Source: JAGXLC01 sp046545815 (GTDB taxonomy: Bacteria > Bacteroidota > Bacteroidia > Bacteroidales > UBA12077). Taken from it: 5,216 nucleotides of DNA. Shown here one piece after another: positions 1 through 5,216 of this stretch (within the stretch, counting starts at the first letter, position 1; each line of letters starts with the position of its first letter). A program made the position numbers and the translations under genes. The notes under the pieces are model-generated. The model had not been told where the DNA came from, searched no databases, and worked only from the letters and a program-made list of their open reading frames with translations. The DNA is taken from positions 1 to 5,216 of the forward strand of contig JBKGZA010000212.1 of assembly GCA_046545815.1 (NCBI GenBank), in the 5' to 3' direction.

Positions 1-70
1 TAGAGAGATTCAAATATAACAAATATTCAATAACATTCCAATTTTGGGAAATTATATGATATATACAGAA

Positions 71-98
71 AACGGAGGGCCTTTTCTGACCCTCCGTT
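71..98 (-). terminator. Intrinsic terminator of the leftward glycoside hydrolase gene
   Basis: A perfect 9-bp inverted repeat (AACGGAGGG at 71-79 with CCCTCCGTT at 90-98) encloses a 10-nt loop. Read on the minus strand, the stem runs straight into TTTT (complement of 69-72), a short U-tract, about 75 nt after the stop codon of the GH2 gene. The plus-strand side lacks a T-run, so leftward termination is the better reading. The rest of 1-171 is AT-rich and shows no gene. Confidence 0.75.
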
Positions 99-171
99 CT
101 GGCTCCAGGCAGTTATATACCGGTTTATCAGGATAAAAATATGATATCTTACCGGCTTATGGAAGTTACAG

Positions 172-1980
172 TTACTTTCCGTGTATCAGCTTTTGGTGCA
201 TCTCCCGCATGTGCTCAAGATCGAATTTGATTTCTTCACGGTCGTAGGTCATGAAGCCGTTCACCTCGGTTTCCACGTCGGTGGTCTGGGTGTAGACGGC
301 AGCAGCCAGTCCCTGTTCCTTCAGCGGGAACACTTTCTGCAGCAGTTCATCGTATTGGTTGTGCAGCTTTTCTTTCGACTGCGAAGTTTCATAATGGCTT
401 GGTGCCCTTGAAAAATCCTGCAGCCACAGATGGTCTTTTACAACCAGTGCCTGACCGCCGAACTCGCCCAGCACGGCAGCACGGTTGTCTTCCGTTTCAG
501 GCATATCCGGTCCCGGATAGGAATGGATGTCATGAACATCCCCCACTTTTCTGTCATGCCATCCGCTGGCATTGTTTACAAGGCGTGTGGGATCCAGCTT
601 TTTGGTCATCTCCACGATCTCGCGGGTCTGGAACTGGCCCCAGCCTTCATTAAAGGGCACCCACATCACGATAGAGGGGTGATTATAGAAATCATTGATG
701 AGGTTCTTGTATTCCTTTTTGAACTGCTCAGCGGAGGCTTCGCTGCGGTAGGGTATTTTGCCGGGCCGCATATCGCCGCTGGGCATGTCCTGCCAAACCA
801 GTACACCCATCTTGTCGCACCAGTAATAGAACCGTTGCGGCTCCACCTTCACGTGCTTGCGGAGCATGTTAAAACCAAGATCTTTGGTCACCTTAACATC
901 ATACTTAAGCGCTTCATCGGTAGCAGCAGTGTACAATCCGTCGGGCCACCAACCCTGGTCGAGCGGACCGAGCTGGAACAGCGGCTTGTTGTTCAGCAAC
1001 AGCCTGGTGTATCCATCTTCATCTTTGCCAAGCGAAATCTGACGCATCCCGAAATAACTTTCCACCTGATCCACAGCATTGCCTTCACCGTCCAACAGTT
1101 GAACTTCAAGATCATACAGAAAAGGATTTTGCGGGGACCAAAGCTTCGGATCATCAAGCTTAACGAACAGGCGGTTGTCGTGGAAGCCTTTGGAAGTGCC
1201 CACAGTCTGTCCATTGTCTTTAGCGATCACTTTTACCTGATGATCTTCAGAAACATGACTGGCGCAAGCCTCTATTTTTACCCGCTTTTGATCTACCTGA
1301 GGAGTGACTTTCAAATCTTTGATATAAGACTGGGGAACATACTCCAGCCAGACGGTCTGCCAGATACCGGTAACGGCTGTATACCATATGCTACGCGGGT
1401 CATGTGTTTGTTTGCCCACGGGCTGATGACCCAGATCCGTCGGGTCCCATGCAGTAACCTCTATTTCCTGAGATCCGGATGACTCCACATGCTCGGTAAT
1501 GTCATAGGTAAAGGGATCATAGCCTCCTTTATGCTTGCCCACATGCTCGCTGTTGACAAACACGTCGCTTTCCCAGTCAACCGCACCAAAATGCAACAGA
1601 ACCCGTCCGTTTTCATAAGGATTATCAACGGTAAAACTGCGTTTGTACCATACGCGGTGGTCGGCTCCTACTATTTCCTTAATTCCTGAAAGGGCCGATT
1701 CTACAGGATAAGGTACAAGAATTTCATCCTCGTATTCACCGGGGTCTCCCATTTTGGAGGTCATTTGAAAGTCCCACAAACCGTTGAGGTTTTTCCAGTG
1801 ATCTCGCCTCATCTGAGGCCGGGGATATTCCGGCAATGCATTTTCAGGGGATACTTCTTCCGCCCAAGGTGTGAAGAGCGGATTGTCAGCCTTTTCATAC
1901 TGACCATCCTGGGCCTGTAACGAAAGACTGCCTAAACCGGCAATCAGTGCCAACAACAATGTAGTAATGCTCTTTTTCAT
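172..1980 (-). CDS. Secreted glycoside hydrolase family 2 protein (beta-galactosidase/beta-glucuronidase-like)
   Basis: An intact 602-residue retaining exo-glycosidase of the GH2 superfamily, probably acting on a terminal beta-linked sugar in the periplasm. Residues 1-23 are a signal peptide (MKK, then a hydrophobic core, cleavage near LQA|QD) with no lipobox cysteine, so the enzyme is likely soluble. The N-terminal sugar-binding beta-sandwich (about 60-215) carries NLNGLWDF at 65-72 (NLNGLWDF) and TGIWQTVWLE at 204-213. An Ig-like domain follows (about 216-315), then a TIM barrel (about 320-600). The acid/base is predicted as Glu445 in FNEGWGQ, after HPSIVMW, and the nucleophile as Glu506 in LGEFGG. 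At about 600 residues it is much shorter than LacZ (about 1,020) because it lacks the C-terminal LacZ domains. The substrate cannot be decided from the sequence: galactoside, glucuronide, mannoside and others remain open. It is transcribed away from the asparagine operon, with its own terminator downstream. No sugar-transport or SusC/D gene is visible in the window to hint at a substrate. Confidence 0.93.
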   Translation of the reverse strand: MKKSITTLLLALIAGLGSLSLQAQDGQYEKADNPLFTPWAEEVSPENALPEYPRPQMRRDHWKNLNGLWDFQMTSKMGDPGEYEDEILVPYPVESALSGIKEIVGADHRVWYKRSFTVDNPYENGRVLLHFGAVDWESDVFVNSEHVGKHKGGYDPFTYDITEHVESSGSQEIEVTAWDPTDLGHQPVGKQTHDPRSIWYTAVTGIWQTVWLEYVPQSYIKDLKVTPQVDQKRVKIEACASHVSEDHQVKVIAKDNGQTVGTSKGFHDNRLFVKLDDPKLWSPQNPFLYDLEVQLLDGEGNAVDQVESYFGMRQISLGKDEDGYTRLLLNNKPLFQLGPLDQGWWPDGLYTAATDEALKYDVKVTKDLGFNMLRKHVKVEPQRFYYWCDKMGVLVWQDMPSGDMRPGKIPYRSEASAEQFKKEYKNLINDFYNHPSIVMWVPFNEGWGQFQTREIVEMTKKLDPTRLVNNASGWHDRKVGDVHDIHSYPGPDMPETEDNRAAVLGEFGGQALVVKDHLWLQDFSRAPSHYETSQSKEKLHNQYDELLQKVFPLKEQGLAAAVYTQTTDVETEVNGFMTYDREEIKFDLEHMREMHQKLIHGK

Positions 1981-2358
1981 AATTTATATAGTTTTAAGGT
2001 ATATTTCACGTATCATATAATCCCATTTTCAAAAGTCCGTCAGGCACTTGGCGCCATCCGGTATGCTTTTCTCCTATGAGTCATCCACGCCTGTTTTGTA
2101 TACGCATGCGGACATAATATTACAAAAAAATGGATTTCGTTTGAAGGTTTTCTTCCTTGGAATATTAAGATTTTTGCAGGTTCCCAGAAAATATCTCAAT
2201 TTCTGAAGATCTTTCATCCCGGAAGAATAAGGAACGGTATTGTTGCTGCGGGCAAACAGTAACATATTTTCCAATACTTCGGGATATTTCTCCATAAGCT
2301 GCTGTGTACCTAACCAAATGAAAACATCTAAAAAATTTTTGAAATATTGTCCGGATCA
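1981..2358. other. Divergent intergenic stretch without a supportable gene
   Basis: This stretch separates the leftward GH2 gene from the rightward asparagine operon and must contain the GH2 promoter. On the minus strand a TTTG lies about 50-60 nt before the GH2 start, but no good TAnnTTTG partner follows at 19-21 bp, so I do not mark a promoter. A minus-strand frame is open from 2355 to 2074, with its only ATG at 2295 (73 codons). Its translation is moderately protein-like (it includes MEKYPEVLENMLLFARSNN) but matches no family I know. It may be a remnant or chance. No tRNA, direct repeat array or mobile element was seen. Confidence 0.5.
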
Positions 2359-2389
2359 TTTGGATTGTTCAGATTTATTTATTTACTTG
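2359..2389 (+). promoter_or_regulatory. Probable Bacteroidota-type promoter of the asparagine operon
   Basis: An exact TTTG at 2359-2362 matches the -33 element of the Bacteroidota primary sigma factor. After 19 bp, TTTACTTG at 2382-2389 partly matches the TAnnTTTG -7 element (T, then TTG conserved; A and the first T of TTTG differ). The 19-bp spacing is within the known 19-21 bp range. Transcription would begin near 2395-2398, just upstream of the first leader peptide ATG at 2411. That fits a short 5' end followed at once by the attenuator. The -7 match is imperfect, so this is a prediction. Confidence 0.45.
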
Positions 2390-2410
2390 CAATCCTGTAA
2401 AGATAAAAAA

Positions 2411-2491
2411 ATGATCCGTTTTATATTAAATAACAGCCTTCACAACAATAACCGTAATAATAATCAGTATTTACGGGCAGGAAGGCTGTGA
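2411..2491 (+). CDS. Asn-rich leader peptide 1 of the asnA attenuator
   Basis: A 26-codon ORF from ATG 2411 to TGA 2489-2491, too short for ordinary gene calling. Eight residues are Asn, in three clusters: codons at 2429-2434 (AAT AAC), 2444-2452 (AAC AAT AAC) and 2456-2464 (three AAT). The ending is QYLRAGRL. The peptide is best read as a sensor of charged Asn-tRNA, not as a functional protein. Its 3' part (2477-2487) doubles as the 5' arm of an antiterminator, and an intrinsic terminator follows 26 nt after the stop. The ATG is preceded by an A-rich run (GATAAAAAA), usual for Bacteroidota starts that lack a Shine-Dalgarno. The frame is also open upstream, but the position of the predicted promoter and the Asn clusters favour 2411. 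It lies upstream of asnA, the gene that makes asparagine, which gives the regulatory logic. Confidence 0.85.
   Translation: MIRFILNNSLHNNNRNNNQYLRAGRL
2433..2489 (+). promoter_or_regulatory. Protector hairpin (1:2) of attenuator 1
   Basis: ACAGCCTT at 2433-2440, inside the Asn codon region, is the exact reverse complement of AAGGCTGT at 2482-2489, next to the leader stop codon. This 8-bp pairing would sequester the 5' arm of the antiterminator when no ribosome is on the leader, so the terminator forms by default. It is the counterpart of the 1:2 hairpin in the trp and his leaders. A ribosome stalled on the Asn codons would disrupt it. Confidence 0.6.
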
Positions 2492-2530
2492 AAAAAACAA
2501 AATGAACATTGATATATAAAGCCTTCCTGC
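2477..2530 (+). promoter_or_regulatory. Antiterminator (2:3) of attenuator 1
   Basis: GCAGGAAGGCT at 2477-2487 pairs perfectly over 11 bp with AGCCTTCCTGC at 2520-2530. The 3' arm is also the 5' arm of the terminator, so the two structures exclude each other. The 5' arm begins 12 nt after the last Asn codon (2462-2464), which is about the distance a stalled ribosome covers downstream. It therefore stays free when the ribosome waits for Asn-tRNA, and is covered when the ribosome reaches the stop at 2489. Confidence 0.8.
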
Positions 2531-2548
2531 AACCAGGAAGGCTTTTTT
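2518..2548 (+). terminator. Intrinsic terminator of attenuator 1
   Basis: A 12-bp perfect stem pairs AAAGCCTTCCTG (2518-2529) with CAGGAAGGCTTT (2534-2545) around a CAAC tetraloop. Six T residues at 2543-2548 follow. It lies 26 nt after the stop codon of leader peptide 1 and before any biosynthetic gene, as expected for an attenuator. There is no upstream gene in this direction for it to terminate except the leader itself. Confidence 0.92.
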
Positions 2549-2569
2549 GTTTCCATAAAACCAGAAGTC

Positions 2570-2629
2570 ATGTATCAGGCAATCAATAATAATAACAATA
2601 ATAATTATCTCTTTCCCCGGGGAAGCTGA
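2570..2629 (+). CDS. Asn-rich leader peptide 2 of the asnA attenuator
   Basis: A 19-codon ORF from ATG 2570 to TGA 2627-2629. It starts MYQAI, continues with seven consecutive Asn codons (2585-2605; six AAT and one AAC) and ends YLFPRGS. Seven identical codons in a row in so short an ORF, directly before a terminator and the gene for asparagine synthesis, is the signature of a leader peptide that senses charged Asn-tRNA. A weak purine stretch AGAAG at 2563-2567 may serve as ribosome binding site. The last codons (2618-2625) also form the 5' arm of the second antiterminator. The ORF lies beyond the terminator of attenuator 1, so it is transcribed only when the first gate has opened, unless a separate promoter exists; I see none in the 21 nt between them. 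Confidence 0.87.
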   Translation: MYQAINNNNNNNYLFPRGS

Positions 2630-2664
2630 TCCATTATTTATTGTATCTGTTCAGACCTTCCCCG
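2618..2664 (+). promoter_or_regulatory. Antiterminator (2:3) of attenuator 2
   Basis: CGGGGAAG at 2618-2625 is the exact reverse complement of CTTCCCCG at 2657-2664, an 8-bp GC-rich pairing. The 3' arm is the 5' arm of terminator 2, so the structures are mutually exclusive. The 5' arm again begins 12 nt after the last Asn codon (2603-2605) and ends one base before the TGA at 2627, the same placement as in attenuator 1. No clear 1:2 protector hairpin was found here. Confidence 0.75.
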
Positions 2665-2683
2665 AAACCGGGGAAGGTTTTTT
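2655..2683 (+). terminator. Intrinsic terminator of attenuator 2
   Basis: A 10-bp perfect stem pairs ACCTTCCCCG (2655-2664) with CGGGGAAGGT (2669-2678) around an AAAC loop. Six T residues at 2678-2683 follow. It stands 25 nt after the stop of leader peptide 2 and 28 nt before the asnA start codon. It is the last gate before the structural gene. Its 3' flank (GGAAGG, T-run, GTTT) resembles that of terminator 1. Confidence 0.92.
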
Positions 2684-2711
2684 GTTTATGTTTAATTTAA
2701 AACTTTATTCT

Positions 2712-3749
2712 ATGAAAAAACTAATTATTCCGAAGGATTATCAGAACCTGCTCAGCAGGGAGGCCACAGAAGCAGCGATTAAGTTCATCAAGGACGAGTT
2801 TCAGAACACCCTGGCAAGCAAGCTGGGATTAAAACGGGTAACTGCCCCGATGCTGGTGGTAGGCGGTACGGGTATCAATGACGACCTGAACGGTGTTGAA
2901 AAGCCCGTAAGTTTTCCGGTGTATTCACTGGACAACACCAGGGTGGAAGTGGTCCAGTCACTGGCCAAATGGAAAAGGCTAAAGCTCGCCCAACTTAACG
3001 GAGAAAAATTGAGGGGAATATATGCCGACATGAACGCATTAAGACCAGATGAGGAACTGGGAAACCTTCACTCCGTGTATGTTGACCAATGGGATTGGGA
3101 AAAAGTAGTCAGTGCCGGGGACAGAAACCTGGATACGCTTAAAGACACCGTCGAGAAAATCTACGAAGCCATCCGCTTTATTGAAGAAGATGTCAACTGG
3201 CAGATCACGGGCCTGGAACCTTTCCTGCCAAAGTATATCAAATTTATCCACGCGGAGGAGCTTCGTCAGAAATATCCGGATAAGTCGCCCGGCGAGAGGG
3301 AAAATCTCATCACCAAAGAGCACGGGGCTGTCTTTGTTATCGGAATCGGCCACAAGCTTGGTGATGGCCAACCCCATGACGGACGTGCTCCCGATTACGA
3401 CGATTGGTCCACTCCAACAGAAAACGGTAATAAGGGACTTAACGGTGACATACTGGTCTGGAATCCGGTACTGGAGCGAGCTTTTGAAATATCATCCATG
3501 GGGATCCGGGTTGATCGCGAAGCTTTGCTTAAACAACTGGATATTACCGGCACGAAAGACCGTAAAGAACTGTACTTTCACAGCAAGCTGCTGAATGATG
3601 AATTGCCCCTGACCATGGGCGGTGGCATCGGTCAGTCAAGGCTTTGCATGCTCTATCTCCGGAAAGCACATATCGGGGAAGTCCAGGCGTGCGTATGGCC
3701 GGATAAAATGCGGGAAAAGTGTGAAAAGAACAACATCAAATTGTTATAA
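2712..3749 (+). CDS. asnA: Aspartate-ammonia ligase (ammonia-dependent asparagine synthetase A)
   Basis: Converts aspartate, ammonia and ATP into asparagine, AMP and pyrophosphate in the cytoplasm. The 345-residue protein is co-linear with E. coli AsnA (330 residues) and is related to the class II aminoacyl-tRNA synthetase fold. Conserved blocks in order: GINDDLNGVEKPVSF 54-68, SLAKWKR 83-89, LRPDEELGNLHSVYVDQWDW 110-129, HDGRAPDYDDWSTP 222-235, LNGDILVWNPVLE 243-255, SSMGIRVD 261-268, GGGIGQSRL 303-311 and VQACVWP 324-330. No key block is missing and there is no frameshift. In-frame TTG 2682 and ATG 2688 lie in or beside the terminator U-tract and would add unconserved residues. ATG 2712 (MKKLIIPKDY) gives the family start and is preferred. 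No Shine-Dalgarno is visible. Two tandem Asn-codon attenuators upstream should control it. A damaged asnB follows after one base, so this is the only working asparagine synthetase in the window. Confidence 0.97.
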   Translation: MKKLIIPKDYQNLLSREATEAAIKFIKDEFQNTLASKLGLKRVTAPMLVVGGTGINDDLNGVEKPVSFPVYSLDNTRVEVVQSLAKWKRLKLAQLNGEKLRGIYADMNALRPDEELGNLHSVYVDQWDWEKVVSAGDRNLDTLKDTVEKIYEAIRFIEEDVNWQITGLEPFLPKYIKFIHAEELRQKYPDKSPGERENLITKEHGAVFVIGIGHKLGDGQPHDGRAPDYDDWSTPTENGNKGLNGDILVWNPVLERAFEISSMGIRVDREALLKQLDITGTKDRKELYFHSKLLNDELPLTMGGGIGQSRLCMLYLRKAHIGEVQACVWPDKMREKCEKNNIKLL

Positions 3750-3750
3750 C

Positions 3751-5163
3751 ATTTGTGGTTTTGCTGTTTATACAGGGTCAGACAAAAAGTCCCGTCTGAA
3801 TATTGCCTGCGAGTTTGAAAAGCTAAAATACCGGGGCCCTGATCATACTCAGGTAGAAGATTTATACGATAAGGGATGGATGGGATTTCACCATCTGAAA
3901 AATAATGGATATTACCGATGATGGTAATCAGCCCATGAATTAACACAACATTCATTTGGTTTGCGATGGAGAGGTATACAATTACAAAAAGCTATGCCGT
4001 CAATACAGGGGAAAATACGAGTTTCAGTCAGAAAGCGATTGCGAGGTGATCATCCCCATGTTCCTGGAAAAAGGAATCAGAAAAACAGCACAGGAGCTTG
4101 ATGCAGAATTTATCTTTGTTATATATGACTCAGCCAGCGACAAATATTTTGCTGCCAGGGATCCTGTCGGTATCCGGCCCATGTTCTATGGCTATACGGA
4201 GGATGGCAGTATTTCATTTGCCAGTGAGATGAAAGCCCTTCACAGAGTCTGCCGGGAGGTGAAACCTTTCCCTCCCGGGCATTACTATGACGGGGATAAA
4301 TTTGTTTCTTACTGGTATATATCGGTAATATCAGAATATACAGAAGATTCTGCAGAAGAAATATTCCGGAACATCACCAATTGCTCACAAATGCTGTAGC
4401 AAAACGGCTTCAGTCGGACGTGCCAGTTGGTTTTCTGTGCAGCGGAGGGCTTGACTCAAGCTTGGTTTGTGCCATCGGAAGCCGCCTGTTGGATAAGCCG
4501 ATTAAAACTTTCGCTGTGGGGATTAACGAAGATCCCATTGATACAAAATATGCACGCAAGGTAGCCGAATATCTTGGTGCAGACCATACGGAAATTTTAT
4601 TTACCAAACAGGATATATTCGATACATTGAGCACGTTGATCTAAAACCTTGAAACGTGAGATATAACAACCATCAGGGCATCCATGGGCACGTATCTTGT
4701 CTGTAGGCACATCTCTGAACATACAGATGTCAAAGTACTAATGACAGGGGAGATCAGCAATGAAATCTTTGGTTATAAGTATACCGACTTTGCTCCCACT
4801 CCGGGTGCATTCCAGGCAGAGGCCCGAGAAAGAATCCATGAAATTTATCTGTATGATTTATTGAGGGCTGATCGCAGCATTTCACCAAACGGTCTGGAAG
4901 CAAGGGTGCCTTTTGGGGACCTAGATTTCATTAGTTATGTGATGGGTATTCCACCTGAAAAGAAGATGAATTTTACCGGAATTGGTAAATATCTTTTGCG
5001 AAAGAGTTTTGAAGGAGATTATCTGCCCTATGATATACTATACAGGGAAAAGGCAGCCTTTTCTGATGCCGTAGGCCACAGCGTAACAGATTATCTGAAA
5101 GCATATGCCGAAGAAATATACTCGGATACAGCATTTAGGCGCTTAAAGGGCAACTTGAACTAA
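3751..5163 (+). pseudogene. asnB: Degenerate glutamine-hydrolysing asparagine synthetase B
   Basis: An AsnB relative with its parts still recognisable but unable to give a full protein. The glutaminase domain starts with Cys at 3754-3756 (CGFAVYTG, the nucleophile that follows Met in AsnB) and includes KYRGPD. The synthetase domain has the PP-loop SGGLDSS (4441-4461) and LEARVPFGDLDF. Lesions: the initiator is ATT (3751-3753). One extra base lies in 3898-3904, between HHL and MDITDDGNQPM. A TAA stands at 3941-3943. A base is lost near 4379-4381, between FRNIT and LLTNAVAKRL. TAA 4642-4644 and TGA 4657-4659 interrupt LSTLI-NLET-DITTIRAS, the latter at a usual Trp (TGG to TGA). The homology ends near 5150, about 60-80 residues short of the usual about 550. 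The usual Asn of the NGE motif is Asp (3965-3967), and the usual SDE is SNE (Asn at 4759-4761). It follows the asnA stop after one base, so it was once the second gene of the Asn-controlled operon. Confidence 0.95.
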
Positions 5164-5216
5164 CATGTTGTTCAAACTTAATCTAAACATTGGTTTCTTC
5201 CGCGAAGCGCTTTTTT
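5164..5216. other. Window end, no assignable feature
   Basis: The expected AsnB C-terminus is not found in any plus frame here. A frame opens at ATG 5165 (MLFKLNLNIGFFREALF) and runs to the window edge. It is too short to judge. The final bases form only a 3-bp CGC/GCG hairpin before a T-run, too weak to call a terminator without the sequence beyond. Confidence 0.3.

Noticed and set aside
430..1482. Long plus-strand open frame (350 codons) inside the GH2 gene
   Set aside because: It is antisense to a protein with clear GH2 catalytic motifs and signal peptide. Its translation shows no recognisable domain and is a shadow of the real gene.
2395..2700. T-box riboswitch as the asnA regulator
   Set aside because: No T-box consensus sequence or specifier-loop stem was seen, and the Asn-rich ORFs with competing hairpins explain the leader fully.
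2682..2711. Upstream in-frame starts of asnA (TTG 2682, ATG 2688)
   Set aside because: They lie in or directly after the terminator U-tract and add unconserved residues. ATG 2712 gives the normal family length and N-terminus.
3956..4399. Separate genes for the three open frames within 3956-5163
   Set aside because: Each frame matches a successive part of one AsnB protein. Their apparent starts (TTG 3956, TTG 4381, ATG 4684) are internal codons of that protein, so they are one pseudogene.
5165..5216. Start of a new gene at ATG 5165
   Set aside because: Only 17 codons are visible before the edge, there is no recognisable motif, and it lies directly after a decayed gene.
5196..5216. Terminator at the window end (CGCGAAGCGC then T-run)
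   Set aside because: Only 3 bp of stem can form within the window and the sequence is cut off.

Overview
The window looks like chromosomal DNA of a Bacteroidota bacterium. The AsnA and AsnB protein sequences are of the Bacteroidales type, start sites lack strong Shine-Dalgarno sequences, and a TTTG / TAnnTTTG-like promoter pair lies upstream of asnA. The genus cannot be read from the sequence.

Layout. Positions 71-98 hold a hairpin terminator for the leftward gene. Positions 172-1980 (minus) encode an intact, secreted family 2 glycoside hydrolase of 602 residues. Positions 1981-2358 are a divergent intergenic stretch with no gene I can support. Positions 2359-2711 form a complex leader for the rightward asparagine operon. 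Positions 2712-3747 (plus stop to 3749) encode an intact AsnA, the ammonia-dependent asparagine synthetase. Positions 3751-5163 hold a heavily damaged asnB (glutamine-dependent asparagine synthetase), starting one base after the asnA stop.

The main discovery is in the asnA leader. It carries two complete ribosome-mediated transcription attenuators in series. Each has a short leader peptide packed with asparagine codons (8 of 26 residues, then 7 consecutive of 19), a segment that can form an antiterminator, and an intrinsic terminator with a U-tract. The two modules share the same geometry. Exactly 12 nt separate the last Asn codon from the antiterminator arm, the arm ends one base before the stop codon, and 25-26 nt separate the stop codon from the terminator stem. 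The logic is that scarce Asn-tRNA stalls the ribosome on the Asn codons, the antiterminator forms, and asnA is transcribed. With ample Asn-tRNA the ribosome reaches the stop, covers the antiterminator arm, and transcription ends. Two such gates in a row should give a low basal level and a steep response.

The second theme is gene decay. The asnB next to asnA has lost its ATG (now ATT), has two frameshifts, three in-frame stops, substitutions at conserved positions and a missing C-terminus, while asnA and its double attenuator are intact. This locus therefore appears to make asparagine only from free ammonia. The glycoside hydrolase is divergently transcribed and probably unrelated.
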